A stretch of DNA of 64,000 nucleotides from Sepioteuthis lessoniana (Eukaryota; Mollusca; Cephalopoda; Myopsida; Loliginidae). Numbering within the stretch: position 1 is the stretch's first letter; every line of letters begins with the position of its first letter. The DNA lies in contig OY757939.1 in assembly GCA_963585895.1 (NCBI GenBank), positions 56,645,650 to 56,709,649 of the forward strand. The letters run 5' to 3'. Under the pieces are notes generated by a model, which ran no database searches, was not told the origin of the DNA, and saw only the letters and a program-made list of their open reading frames with translations. The position numbers and the translations under genes are program-made. This document shows, piece after piece, positions 20,561-31,198 of this stretch.

Positions 20561-21171
20561 TGGCGGTGTCCTTCCGCTTCACCACCTCCAAAGGGTCTTC
20601 CGATGCGTTGAGCTATGCCCTCAAGCGTTGAACCGTCAGGATTTGCATTTTGAGGGTGCTGGCAATGGTCCTGTTGTCATAAGTTGGATCGGTAGAGAGC
20701 AATGAGTTGTACTGCGGTGCATCTCCGATCTCGCTCGTTGAACATTGTGTCACTTTCAGACATGATAGAAGGCTCCTATCGCTCTTGGGATTTGTACACA
20801 ACTGGCCAACTAGAAGACGGTCTGCAAAAAAAACAAAAAAAACAAAAACAAAAAAACAAAACAAAAATAAAAACAAAAACAAAAAAAAACCGGTTTTCAT
20901 TAAACGGAAATGGAATCATGTCGTCTTTTCTAGGGCGACAATTTTATCGTTCCACCGTGAATACAGCTATGAAAATTCTGTTTGAATCCACTCACTAAAT
21001 TTTGGTTTAGTAATTGTTGTCTAAAAAGGCAGTCAAAATGCTGCTATCTTTTGCAACAACATATTCATGTACCCGCCTCTGAAAATTCCCTTTAAACAGA
21101 AAACACTCCTCATATTTGGGCTTAGCGAGGCTTCTAAGCATCCATTGTCTTAAAAGACGCTCAAAATGCTG
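20561..21171. other. Unassigned sequence with an A-rich tract
   Basis: 20826-20890 is an (A)nC repeat that yields Lys-rich frames. The flanks show no recognisable gene or repeat. The short frame at 20613-20900 is mostly this tract. Confidence 0.5.
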
Positions 21172-21285
21172 CTACGTACTAGTCCGAAAGTGAACGTAAT
21201 CTGGCGACGGGAGTTCGAACTCGTTTACAAAGTTGTCGCAGTCCAGGACATTAATCGCTACGCCACTGGGATTCCCACCCACCTT
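21172..21285 (-). mobile_element. SINE-B head fragment
   Basis: Minus strand: 'gtggcgtagcgattaatgtc', 'ctggactgcgac', B-box 'gagttcgaactcc', 'agattacgttcactttcgg'. It ends after the head. Confidence 0.75.
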
Positions 21286-21583
21286 TTTTGGGGGCCGATT
21301 TCATCAATGGAAAGATGTGACGCGGTCTTTATTCAGTCGACGGGGGACAGATACATTCTTTTCTAAATCGTCAGACGCCTCCAATAAAATTGTGTGTGTG
21401 TGTGTGTATGTCTCGTTTAAGCCCCAAAATATCCGCCTCTTTCTCTTTGCATCAAAAACACAACTCTTAACTGTTTTTTTAACCGAGGTCGTGTCAATTC
21501 ACAACCAATGAGAAGGAAAATCTTACATAGTTTTACTCTATTCATATCTATCGATCTCTCTATCTATCTATCTCAGTCTGATC

Positions 21584-21630
<47 letters not shown>

Positions 21631-21837
21631 CATTGCATGTTTACTATGTCGCAGTCTAGCATGTTAGCAACTACGTTACGGGGACTCCCCCAAATGTATG
21701 TATGTGCTTGTACATGTAAAAATATGTATGTATGTATATATGTGTTTGTGCATGTGTATGTGTTTGTGTGTGTAGTTAAAAAGGAACCTAAGAAAGATTT
21801 CTTTCAATACCAAATGTCTAAACTATTGTACCGTTTC
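21286..21837. repeat. Microsatellites and a SINE-B scrap
   Basis: (CTAT)n at about 21549-21575 and 21589-21631. A minus-strand SINE-B head scrap lies at 21640-21697 ('tcgcagtctagcatgttagc'). GTAT-rich sequence follows at 21700-21776. Confidence 0.7.
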
Positions 21838-22190
21838 CAAAGACTTCCAATTTATTGGATCAAGTCCTGGCGGCAACACCCCACAAGACACCAACTGTAC
21901 GGCCACCTGCCCCCTATCACGAAAACTATTCAAGTTAGACGAGCCAGACATGCAGGACACTGCTGGAGAAGCAGGGACGAACTCATAAGAGGTACTCTTA
22001 TGGACCCCCACACATGGCCGTGCAAAAGCAGGACGACCAGCACGAACATACATTCAGCAGCTATGTGAAGATACGGGATGTTGTCCTGAAGACCTACCTA
22101 GGGCGATGAACGATAGGGAGGAGTGGCGAGAGAGGGTCAGGGATATCCGAGCTACCAGCGCGATATGATGATGACGATGATGATGGTTCT
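21838..22190 (+). mobile_element. RTE-type LINE, 3' fragment
   Basis: Translates as KSWRQHPTRHQLYGHLPPIT, KTIQVRRARHAGHCWRSRDE, then a frame-broken GRPARTYIQQLCEDTG and NDREEWRERVRDIRATSAI with a (GAT)n tail. A small deletion (the 'aagaggtactctta' region) breaks the frame, much as at 1-208. Confidence 0.85.
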
Positions 22191-22374
22191 ACATATTTAT
22201 CACAAAGCAAATTAACTTTCCAGACCGGATGTTCAGTATTTTGTTTTTCTCAACTGACAAGAAAGATGTAATGGCGGTGTACAATCTTTATTGAATTTAC
22301 AAGCGGCACATAAATACACGCAAAATTGCATCAAAACAATCCGCTTTCTTCTCTTTCTCAATATTTTCTCGCTT

Positions 22375-22605
22375 TGACGAAGAGCCATAGATTTCACCGA
22401 CTGTATCCCTTGGAGAGGAGCAAAACCTCCTTACCAAAAAAATGGTGTCCTAGGTGTGACTCTAATATGAATCCGGTTGTGAGGCTCCGCTTCACGAGCT
22501 CTGTGAAGTATGTAAACAAATCTTAGTTGCCATAACTACTAGGTATACTCTGATCTGGAGGGGTTGTACCTGTCAGCATTCTATCTATAGATCGAATATA
22601 TTATT
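22375..22605 (+). mobile_element. Degraded SINE-D fragment
   Basis: Traces of the head ('gatttcaccgactgtatccc', 'ggagaggagcaaaacctcc'), 'gtgaggctcc' and the 'tctgatctggaggggttgta' block, in SINE-D order. Much diverged. Confidence 0.5.
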
Positions 22606-22614
22606 AGTATTAGA

Positions 22615-23000
22615 TAAGAATACGTGCTGGAGAAGAAGCTAGACGGCAATTACACAAGAATGTTGCGAGCAATATTGAACAATTCCTAGCGGCAACACCC
22701 CACAAGGCACCAACTTTACGGCCACCTGCCTCCCATCACGAAAACTATACAAGTTAGACGAATCAGACACGCAGGACACTGCTAGAGAAGCAGAGACGAG
22801 CTCATAAGTGATGTACTCCTGTGGACCCCCACATATGGCTGAGCAAAGCAGGACGACCAGCTCGAACATACATACAGCAGCTATGTGAGGATACGGGATG
22901 TAGCCCTGAAGACCTGCCAGAAGCGATGAACGATAGGGAAAAGTGGCAAGAGAGGATCAGGGATATCCGTGCTAGCGGCTCGACATGATGATGATGATAT
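22615..23000 (+). mobile_element. RTE-type LINE, 3' fragment
   Basis: Starts 'gctggagaagaagctagacg' (LEKKLDGNYTRMLRAILN), has an in-frame TAG within 'NNS*RQHPTRHQLYGH', and continues to GRPARTYIQQLCEDTGCSPE in a shifted frame, 'NDREKWQERIRDIRASGST' and a (GAT)n tail. It is the second plus-strand RTE 3' end within 800 bp. Confidence 0.85.
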
Positions 23001-23024
23001 AATGACATGTAAACATATAATTAT

Positions 23025-23252
23025 TAGGAGAGTCCTCGTGTCGTAGTTGCTAACGTGTTGGGCTGCGATATTGTTGGAAGCGAGTTCGAACACGAGTCGC
23101 ACTAATACGTTCACTTTCGGATAAATACCCCTGGGAAAATTATGAATCACCCTTATCCCCATGATTTAAAGAGTATTGTAAAGTTCAACAAGGATAACTT
23201 TAGCATATCATAATCTCCAAAGTTTGATATGCCATTGAAAAAAGAACCTAAA
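23025..23252 (+). mobile_element. SINE-B copy
   Basis: The head 'gtcctcgtgtcgtagttgct' and B-box 'gagttcgaacacg' are followed by 'gttcactttcggataaatac', a worn body and the 3' module ('gtttgatatgccattgaa'). The hairpin arms are partly eroded. Confidence 0.75.
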
Positions 23253-23254
23253 CT

Positions 23255-24400
23255 ATTATTATTATTTTACTCCTTTGAGAGTTTTTCACACCAGCGTTAG
23301 CTGATGGTTTCTGACTAGAGTCTGAGTGACAGCAAGCTTCGTCAAATCTCCAGGACTCTACTCAGTATTCTGGCTGATCTCAACAATGCTTTAGTTTGAA
23401 TGGTCTCTACTTGTCCTCTTATTTCCAAATCACTTTACCAATCCTTTGGGGGATTGTTCCAAGTGCACCAACCACAATTGGTATCACCTCCACCTTTATG
23501 TTCCAGAGTTTTTTTTTAGTTCTTTAGCAAGGTCCTGGGAGTTATCTCTCTTTTTGCTTTCTTTTATTTTTATTTTGTGGTCTACCGGTACAGCAAAATC
23601 AACAATTTGGTTGGTTCTCCTTTTTTTTGTTGACTATATCTTGGTCTGCTCTTCTGGTAGAGATTTAGTGGTGCGTTTGTGTATAAAAATTCCAGAGACT
23701 TTTGTGTGTCTCATTCTCCATGACACTATCGGGGTTTTGTTGATATTAATTATTCCTAAGTCAAATTTCAATTTCTTGCACAACTTCCAGTTGATTACCT
23801 TTCCCACCCAGTCGTGTCAAGTCTTATGTTCCTTTTGTCACTAACTTACTGCATTCGCTTATTATATGATTGATTGTTTCGTTTCAATTACCTCATAACT
23901 ACAATTGCTCTCTTTTGTCATCAATTTTTGTTTTATCGTACTTGTCCTTATGGCGATATTTTTTGCTGCTATCGGAGGAGATTCAGTTTCTCTCTTAAGT
24001 TTTCTCTTTCCTAGCGACCCTATTTACCCAACCCCTCCGCTCGGGCTGGGTATGACACAAGGTCAATTTTTTAAGCGGTGTTTAACAGGTTTGAATTCAG
24101 AGTTTTCCTTCTCCTAGACTAGTTGCTTCACCAAGGCTGAAGAACCCAGTCTGTCCTACTATTTACCCATAGCTGGAAGGAGAATAATTGGATTCATACC
24201 TTTCCCAAGTGTATTAGTGCTGAAATGCAATCAGTCTCGTCCAGGATTTGAACTCGTGTCACCGTGTTCATTTCCTATGACGATAACCATTACACCACGG
24301 GTACCTTCCCTTTCCTAACGACGTTGAAGTTTTCTCGTGTGAGGTTTCGCTCGTTTGTTACATGAGATGTCCATACAGCTGTTTTTCTTCTAATTTTTAT
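23255..24400 (-). mobile_element. RLE-LINE fragment, split by a SINE-A
   Basis: The minus-strand 3' end starts near 23260 beside (ATT)n. The sequence parallels the copy at 27.5-28.3 kb: the 'tctccaggactctactcag', 'ccaaccacaattggtatcac' and 'tcttctggtagagatttagt' blocks in order. All frames are broken. After the SINE-A at 24019-24309 it resumes with 'gttgaagttttctcgtgtga'. Confidence 0.7.
24019..24309 (-). mobile_element. SINE-A copy with 13-bp TSD
   Basis: Minus-strand order runs from 'ggtacccgtggtgtaatgg' to 'gcccgagcggaggggttggg'. It is flanked by ctttcctaRcgac at 24006-24018 and 24310-24322 (one mismatch). This gives clean insertion boundaries and a body of 291 bp, and shows it arrived after the RLE-LINE. 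Confidence 0.9.
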
Positions 24401-24404
24401 TTTC

Positions 24405-25260
24405 TATTTTTTTATTTTTAGTTCAGAGTGTTTTTCACACCAGTGCCATCTGATAGTTTTACTCTGAAGTGTGAGTGACAGCAAGTCTCGTCAAGACTTT
24501 AGGACTCTTCTTAGTATTCTAGGCGATCTTAAGAATGTTGTAGTCTGGATGGTCTCCACTTTTCCTCTTTTTTTCTGTCTTCAAATTCCTTTATCAATTC
24601 TTTAGGGATTGTTCCGAGTGCACCAGTTACAAATGGTATTACCGTCATTTTCATGTTCCATAGTTTTTCAGTTCTCGATTTAGGTCTAGGTACTAATTTC
24701 ACTTTTACCCAGTGGTCAGCCGGAATGGCAAAGTTCACGGTTCGGCAGGTTCTTTTTTTATTGTTGACAATCACGAGGTCTGGTCGTCTGGCCAAAATTA
24801 GATTATTCCCTTGTATCTCAAAATTCCAGAAAATTTTGTGCGTTTCACTTTCTGGGACAGATTCTGTGTTTTGAATATACCACTTGTTCTTAAGATTAAA
24901 TTCAAACTTCTTGTATAGTTCCCTGTGGATCACTTTCCCCATCCAGTCGTGTCTAGTTTTATACTTTTTCTGTACTAATTTGCTGTAATTCGCTTATTAC
25001 GTGAGTGATCGTTTCACCTTTGTTACCAGATAATCTACAAATGCCTTTTGTTTTGTCTTGTCTATTTTTGCTTTGATATCGTTAGTCATTATGGCCTTGT
25101 TTTGTGCAGCTCTCAGATGTGATTCAGTTTCTCTCATAAGTTTTCCCTTTCCTAGTGACGTTGAAGTTTTCTCGTTTGAGGTTTTGCTTGTTTGTTACAT
25201 GAGATGTCCACAAAGTTGTTTTTCTAATTTTTATTTTCTGGTTATTTTAGTTCAGTCGAT
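24405..25260 (-). mobile_element. RLE-LINE fragment with 137-codon frame
   Basis: The minus-strand frame at 24529-24942 contains the C-terminal RLE-type domain: NNLILARRPDLVIVNNKKRT, then NFAIPADHWVKVKLV, LWNMKMTVIPFVTGALGTIP and KELIKEFED. The usual acidic residue after RPD-x14 is Asn here (Asp in the copy at 27.6 kb), suggesting an inactive copy. Sequence to about 25260 extends toward the zinc-binding part in broken frames. A second copy of the family lies immediately left (23255-24400), same orientation. Confidence 0.75.
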
Positions 25261-25329
25261 ACTTGTGTTGTCTGTATTGTTTCTGGTGGCTGAAATCAGT
25301 CTTCCTTCACGCTATTTTATGTAGTTGTC

Positions 25330-25905
25330 TAGTCATTGTATCGATGCATCGACGCTATCTTGGTAATATAATGGCCGAGGGATTTCGTTTTATGCCTTTG
25401 GGTTTAGTTAGGCTGAGAACCTTTCGGCTAAGTGCATGGGTTACTTAGGTGCAGCATTAACGCAGGTGTTCACACACCCACGGGCGGAGCAGACGTGTCA
25501 CTCAGAGATGTCACAATAGCCCAGATGGGTAACGGGGCTAGAGAGTGCGGGTGACTTCACGCACCAGAAGCGCGTGGAGGATTTAGGGGATTTTGAAAAA
25601 GTTGAGTTGAGAACTAGACACCGAACGGGAAGGGTCGACTTTCGGGGCTCGCAGAGGCCAGACGAATTTGCGCGCTACGGGCGCTGCACGAGATGGGGAG
25701 CAGATGGAAAAGTCATCATAGAAAGATTGTGCATCTCTCTTCCTTATGTCGAAACCTTTAACTCAAAGGTAATAAAAGGTTTTGTACCTGAACTAAGAAG
25801 TCGTTACGTATTTTTCGAGTTTCGGGATTCCTATGTTCTATGTATATATGTTATGAGCATTCTATGTGCGTTTCACATATCCGGATATCTGGCTATGTAA
25901 CATCT
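25330..25905 (+). repeat. Repeat K, possible LTR-like or unknown element
   Basis: Unusually GC-rich at 25440-25740 for this window. The segment at about 25700-25850 matches the reverse complement of 37690-37850, including 'tcgaaacctttaactcaaag' and 'aaaggttttgtacctgaact'. It contains an AATAAA at 25771, so an LTR or terminal exon of an element is conceivable. I found neither TSD nor end repeats. A 108-codon frame at 25574-25900 shows no motif. Confidence 0.45.
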
Positions 25906-26277
25906 TCAGTGCTGAATTATTTGACCCTGACCATTGAACTATGAGGTTTTTCCGCCCGGGATTTGGTGAGGCTCGCCGTTGGCCCAACTTTGGATTCATC
26001 CGCTTTACTTCACACCCACCACGCTGCTTCCCATGACGATAAGTATTTAGTTAATTTTCCACCATTTTTTCTCTTTTTTTAAAAAGTTTTAACTTAAAAG
26101 TTCAGGTATTCATCATTATTTTCCTCTATTGTTCAACCTAAGAGCAATTAGATGTTATGAGTTATAACGTTTAACTCTTCCATATCATCACATTGTGATT
26201 ATTAGCTTTAATAGGAATATGTTAAACACAAAATTAACAGTATCTGCCTTTATATATTTAAAGAGCAAAAACTAGAA
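25906..26277. other. No recognised feature
   Basis: AT-rich; 25930-26040 shows no family match and no motif-bearing frame. Confidence 0.5.
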
Positions 26278-26835
26278 TTGCCCAGTCGGCTGGGGCTGTA
26301 GAATACACCGACTGCTTCTCTGCAGAGGGGTAAGACCCCCCCACGAGTGTCCTGGATATAACATTAAACAATCTGATGGTGAGATTTCAGCCATGGTGGA
26401 GCTTTGGGGAATGTTGAGTACCCCTTGATTGCCCTTGCTCCCAGGTCCACTCTGGCCCGGAGTGGTAGCACCTGATAGGGCGCTATCAATGGGTTAAATA
26501 GAACTAACAGCATTCTTATGCAAAACTAAATTGTTTATGTAAACTGAATAGCTTGAAATAGAAATGTTTAAATGTACTTACATTTAAACTGCGTGCTTAT
26601 GCTTAACTGAATTATTTCAAATAGAACTGTTTTTCGACATTAAAACTGTATTTACACTTAGCTGAATTGTTACATATCACTGCGTGGATAGCTTGAAACG
26701 GAGAAATTTTTGACAATTAAACTGTGTACGTATGCTAAACCGAATTGTTTTAAATAGAACAGATTATTTCCATAAAAAGGGATTTGGCGTTAAATAACCT
26801 ACAAAGGTTTATATGCCATAAAACCCAACAAACCA
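26278..26835 (+). mobile_element. SINE-D reference copy
   Basis: Complete, about 555 bp: head hairpin CAGTCGG...CCGACTG, 'ctgcagaggggtaagacc', 'gagtgtcctggatat', 'acattaaacaatctgatggt', 'ccactctggcccggagtgg', 'agcacctgatagggc', four or more internal 'gaat.gtt...aaatagaa' units, then the 3' module GGCGTTAAATAACC ... ATGCC and 'ataaaacccaac'. I see no clear A/B-box, so its promoter origin is unclear. Confidence 0.85.
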
Positions 26836-27039
26836 AACCAAAAACCAGAAGACGAGTAGAAAGCAAGTAACAAAAATAAAACACGACTTTTGTTTCAAAT
26901 AGTTAAAGCAAAGACAAATTTCAAGTCAGTCTATATAATTTGTCGGTTTTCCAAGTTATGGTATAACGTAGTGGCTTAGGTTTTGTTTTGTTTGGATCCT
27001 TTCAACTGCTCATAGTTTGCTTCGGTATTATTACTATTA

Positions 27040-27211
27040 TTATTTACTCCTTTAATTTACTCCGGGATAGCAAAGTCGACAATTTTGCAGATTCTCTTTT
27101 TTTTTTTTTTTTGTTGATTATTATGAGGTCTGGTCTTCTGGCCGAGATTAGGTGATCCGTTTGTATGTTAAAGTCCCATAGGAGTTTATGCGTGTCATTT
27201 TCTAGGACAGA
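27040..27211 (-). mobile_element. RLE-LINE copy 1 of tandem series
   Basis: Contains 'gatagcaaagtcgacaattt' and 'aggtctggtcttctggccga', the minus-strand RRPDLIIINNK...VDFAIP segment, with an internal deletion joining it to the 3' end. It starts where copy 2's (TAA)n tail ends (27212-27240). Confidence 0.75.
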
Positions 27212-27527
27212 TTATTATTATTATTATTATTAGTATTCATTTGAGTTTTTCACATTAGCGACATCTGATGGTATTTTACTGGAGATTGAGTGATAACAAC
27301 AAGTCTCCTCAAGTCTCCAGGACTCTTCTCAGTATTCTGGCCGTTTTCAATTATGCTGTTGTTTGGATGGTCTCCACTCGGTCACCAACTTCCAAATCTT
27401 CCAGGCCCTTTAATAATCCTTTAGTTACCGTGCCAAAAGCACCAATCACAATTCGTATAATTGTCACCTTCATGTTCCATAGTTTTTTCAATTCTCTAGC
27501 AAGGTCGAGGTACTTATCTCTCGTATT
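27212..27527 (-). mobile_element. RLE-LINE copy 2 of tandem series
   Basis: The 3' end is marked by (ATT)n on the plus strand at about 27212-27233. The minus-strand coding relic covers KYLDLARELKK to VLET. The 5' break at about 27525 adjoins the (ATT)n of copy 3. Confidence 0.8.
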
Positions 27528-28277
27528 ATTATTATTATTATTATTATTATTGTTTCTTTAAGAGCTTTTCGCACCAGCGTTAGCTGGTGATTTTCCACTG
27601 GAGTTTTAGTGGCAGCAAGTCTCCTCAAGTCTCCAGGACTCGTCTCAGGATTCTGGCCGTTTTTAGCAATGCTGTCGTTTGGATAGTCTCTACCTGTCCA
27701 CCAACTTCCAAATCTTCCAAGCCTTTTAATAATCCTTTAATTATTGTGCCTAACGCACCAATCACAATTGGCACAATCGTTACTTTCATGTTCCGCAACT
27801 TTTTCAATTCTCTAGCAAGGTCGAGGTATTTATCCTTCTTTTCAAATTCCTTCAGATTTATTCGGTGATCCGCCGGGTCAACAAAGTCGACAATTTTGCA
27901 GATTCTCTTTTTGTTGTTGATTATTATAAGGTCTGGTCTTCTGTCCGGGATTCGGTGATCCGTTTGTATGTTAAAGTCCCATAGGAGTTTATGCGAGTCA
28001 TTTTCTAGGACAGGTGGTGGGTTGTGCATATACCATTTGTTTGTATGGTCGAATTGAAATTTCCTGCACTTTTCCCAGTGGATCCCTTTGCCGACCCAGT
28101 CGTGTCTCGCCTTATACTCCTTCTGTGCTAATTTGCAGCATTCACTTATTATATGATTGATTGTTTCGTCTCTGTCACCGCATAGCCTACATTTACTGTT
28201 TTGTTGCGTCTTATCTATTCTCGCTTTGATATGCTTGGTTCTTATGGCGTTGTCCTGTAATGCTATTAGGAGGGATT
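27528..28277 (-). mobile_element. RLE-LINE copy 3: best endonuclease domain
   Basis: The longest copy. A continuous minus-strand frame from about 28270 to 27625 encodes, in order: a zinc-binding CCHC motif (CRLCGDRDETINHIISEC; C-x2-C-x8-H-x4-C), RHDWVG, WYMHNPPPVLEND, and DRRPDLIIINNKKRICKIVD (RPD followed 14 residues later by Asp). It ends ALGTIIKGLLKGLEDLE and TALLKTARILRRVLET, then stop. This is the arrangement of the restriction-like endonuclease of R2/R4-type LINEs (CCHC, RHN-like, R/K-PD-x12-14-D/E). The final ACT-TGA looks like a W-to-stop change, since the 62.5 kb copy reads ETWEDLLSFKL. The reverse transcriptase is missing by 5' truncation. (TAA)n tail at 27528-27552. Confidence 0.85.
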
Positions 28278-28795
28278 ATTATTATTATTATTATTTATTC
28301 CTTTAGAGTTTTTCACATCAGCGTTAGCTAATGGTTTTTCACTGGAGTTTGAGTGACAGCAAGTCTCCTCAAGTCTCCAGGACTCGTCTCAGGATTCTGG
28401 CCGTTCTTAGCAATGTTATCGTTTGGATAGTCTCTACTCGTTCGCCAACTTCCAAGTCCCCCAGGCCTTTTATTAATCCTTTAGTTATTGTGCCTAACTC
28501 GAACCAATCACAATTGGCACAATCGTTACTTTCATGTTCCACAGCTTTTTCAACTTTCTAGCAAGGTCGAAGTACTGATCCTTCTTTTCACTTTCCTTCA
28601 GATTTATTCTGTGGTCCACCGGGACAGCAAATTCTACAATTTTGCAGATTCTCTTTTTTTTCTTCATTATTATGAGGTCTGGTCTTCTGTCCGGGATTAG
28701 GTGATCCGTTTGTATGTTAAAGTCCCATAGGAGTTTATGCGAGTCATTTTCTAGGACAGGTGGTGGGTTGTGCATATACTATTTGTTTGTATGGA
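28278..28795 (-). mobile_element. RLE-LINE copy 4 of tandem series
   Basis: (ATT)n at 28276-28300 marks the tail. The minus-strand frame at 28494-28775 reads PPPVLENDSHKLLWDFNIQT, DRRPDLIIMKKKKRICKIVE, FAVPVDHRINLKESEKKDQY and LKKLWNMKVTIVPIVIG, then shifts. The acidic residue after RPD-x14 is Glu here. It ends at the (ATT)n tail of copy 5. Confidence 0.85.
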
Positions 28796-28798
28796 CGA

Positions 28799-28849
<51 letters not shown>

Positions 28850-28985
28850 TCGGGTTTTTCGCACCAGTTTTCATTGGTGGTTTTCACTGGTCTTGACTGA
28901 CAGTAAGTCACCTTATATCTCCAAGACTCTTCTGAGAATTCTAGTCAATCTTAACAGTGCTGTGTTTTGTATGGTCACGTTTCTT
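28796..28985 (-). mobile_element. RLE-LINE copy 5 of tandem series
   Basis: A pure (ATT)n run at 28799-28849 is followed by about 135 bp of the extreme 3' end ('gggtttttcgcaccagtttt', 'ctccaagactcttctgagaa'). It is more diverged than copies 2-4 and short. Confidence 0.75.
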
Positions 28986-29430
28986 CCTCTGAAGAAAGAA
29001 AAAAAAAAGGAAGAACATGTCTCTTGTTCTCGCGCAGGAAAGAAATCAAACATACAAGTTTGGCGTGTAATATTGTTACCAGATCAACGCTAATGACTTG
29101 GTAGTTGTACGGACAACTGCAATTAGTCTGTCTCGGAAATGGCTGAGAGACAAGTGACCGTTAAAAGGGAAAACGAATGACAAAACGTATTCAACAAGGA
29201 CGGATAACTTTTTTATTAGATCAGTTTCGATGGACTTGGCAAAACACCAGATCGTTGCAACTTCGTCAATTCTCGCGCGGACCAGAAAAGGAACCGAAAT
29301 TTATATTTGTTATATACTCACAAAATACTAAACCCTCCACTTACAGAGTATAAAATTAAATTATATATATATATATATTTATTTAAAATCATGGACTCGA
29401 GTAACTATTTCCATTATTTAGAGTTTCATG
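28986..29430. other. No recognised feature
   Basis: Includes A-rich 28993-29012 and a (TA)n patch at 29364-29379. No motif-bearing frame or repeat match. Confidence 0.5.
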
Positions 29431-29432
29431 TA

Positions 29433-30335
29433 CGAGGTGCATACGATAAGTTTCCAGACTTTTTTCGTATGGGGATTTAAAATTGTCGTAGACTCTTGAA
29501 AATTTACTATGTTGTTGCTATCATCTTATGAGATGACTGACCAATTTTTATGATTTCAGCTTCAAATGAACAGCTACAGCAGCAATTGGAATACCCGCTA
29601 CAAAAGCCTGATTGTCACAGCTGGTGAATGTCAAAATTGCAATCTGGATGTGAGGACACTTTAGAAGAATGATATACAATAGAATTCTGCTTTAAACTTG
29701 GAAAAAATGCCACAGAAACGTATGGAAGGCTACAGACGGCTTTTCGACCATCTTATATGAATCGAGCATCAGTTTTTGAGTGGCATAAGAGATTCAAGGA
29801 AGGCAGGGAGTCTGTGAGGGATGATGAGAGGTGTGGGAGGAGTAAGGAAGCCAATACACCAGAATTGATTGGCCAAACGGTTAGGGTTACTATGTTGAGT
29901 TTTTAAGGGAGTTCAGGAAGAGGTTCCTTTGGAAGAGGCCAGCACTCTTCAAATCGGGTCTGTGGCATTTCCACGAGGACAATGCACCAGTTCACAACTC
30001 CATCCTTGTCACAGACTATTTACCAGGATGGGTATCAAGACAGTTCCTCACCGTTCCTATAGTCCAGACCTTGCTCCCTGTGACTTTTGCTTATTCCCTA
30101 AGCTCAGAGGCTGTCGTCGTTATGAGACAATTGAGGAGATAAAAGAGGCTGTGACGAAGGTCATTGACACGCTCACACAAGAGGACTTCCATGGGGCCTT
30201 CCAGAAGTTGTTGGAACGGCACAAGTGCATTGCAGCTGGAGGGGATTACTTCGAAGGGGACTAGAGTTTCATGTGTGTGCTATCAATAAAAGTACCCATA
30301 CGAATAAAGTCTGGAAACTTATCGTATGCACCTCG
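29433..30335 (+). mobile_element. MarA-3: mariner deletion derivative
   Basis: The cleanest ends: 'cgaggtgcatacgataag' and its complement, TA at 29431-29432 and 30336-30337. The plus strand encodes [34 protein letters not shown] and [16 protein letters not shown] (29690-29900). After the deletion junction it reads [34 protein letters not shown] (D2 region) and, in another frame, GIKTVPHRSYSPDLAPCDFC (D3 region), ending AAGGDYFEGD. The first catalytic Asp region is absent and at least one frameshift lies near 30010. The only plus-strand MarA copy. Confidence 0.9.
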
Positions 30336-30479
30336 TATTGCCACAATCATCAGACGGTAAAAGGAGTAAAATGGCTTGACCTTTCTCTTAAATAAAGAAA
30401 ATTGATCACTTGATGCATTCACAATTGATTGAAAACAAAAATGATAATATATATTTATATATATACATATAGATGATTG

Positions 30480-31045
30480 TCTTTTTTTACGACCTGTCAA
30501 CTCTTGCGGGTTATTTGATGTAAATCTTGTTTTTATATGTGATTTATAGCGAATATTTGTTAGGTTACTGTATTTTTAAACGAGTCGTTAGAGCTCGTTT
30601 ATTTGCACATGGGGAAATGGTTTTTAGTATTCCTATCTAGAACTAATCATTCTATCAAATATCAATCATTTGTTAGCACACAGTTAAATGGTTTTTGTGT
30701 TCCCATATAACACTAATAATAATATCATATAATAATAATAATAATATCAATAATTTCTTTGCTCACTGCTTTATGATTTCAAATAACTAATTATAATCAT
30801 ACTTAGTAAATGATTGAACAGTTCTATTTTACCCATAAATGAGACCCTAACAGCTATTATGCTTTGGATCATAGTGGAACCGGGAGTAATGGCAATGAAG
30901 GAGTGCTCTACATAGGACTGGAGTCTCATTGTCAGATGGTTTTGTATTATATCCAAGAAACCCATTGTGGGGTTGGGGGATCTTACCCCTCCGCCGATAT
31001 GCACTGCGCTTATTCTACACCCCCAATCGATTGGTCTGAGAGAAA
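30480..31045 (-). mobile_element. SINE-D' copy
   Basis: Degenerate 3' module ('gacctgtcaactcttgcggg'), internal 'acacagttaaatggtttttg' units, 'acccataaatgagaccctaa', 'ggaaccgggagtaatggcaa', and the head complement 'ggggatcttacccctccgcc' / 'gcgcttattctacaccccca'. Continuous and complete, about 560 bp, but diverged from SINE-D. Confidence 0.75.
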
Positions 31046-31198
31046 AGAAGTGTGCGTTAGCGAGAGCAATTACAAGAATGAGAGTGTACGGTAAGAATTA
31101 CCATATCAATTTTTTTCATATCATAATACCAAAATAAAAAAAAAATCATGTTTTTATCTTAGAATTAGCCTATTTTAACATATTACTAATAAGAATCA

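Noticed and set aside
20702..20998. Lys-rich frames around 20.8 kb
   Set aside because: Dominated by an (A)nC low-complexity tract.
23446..23844. 132-residue plus-strand frame
   Set aside because: Antisense to a degenerate RLE-LINE; the family codes on the minus strand here.
25574..25900. 108-residue GC-rich frame as a host exon
   Set aside because: No motif or splice context, and its 3' part lies in dispersed repeat K.
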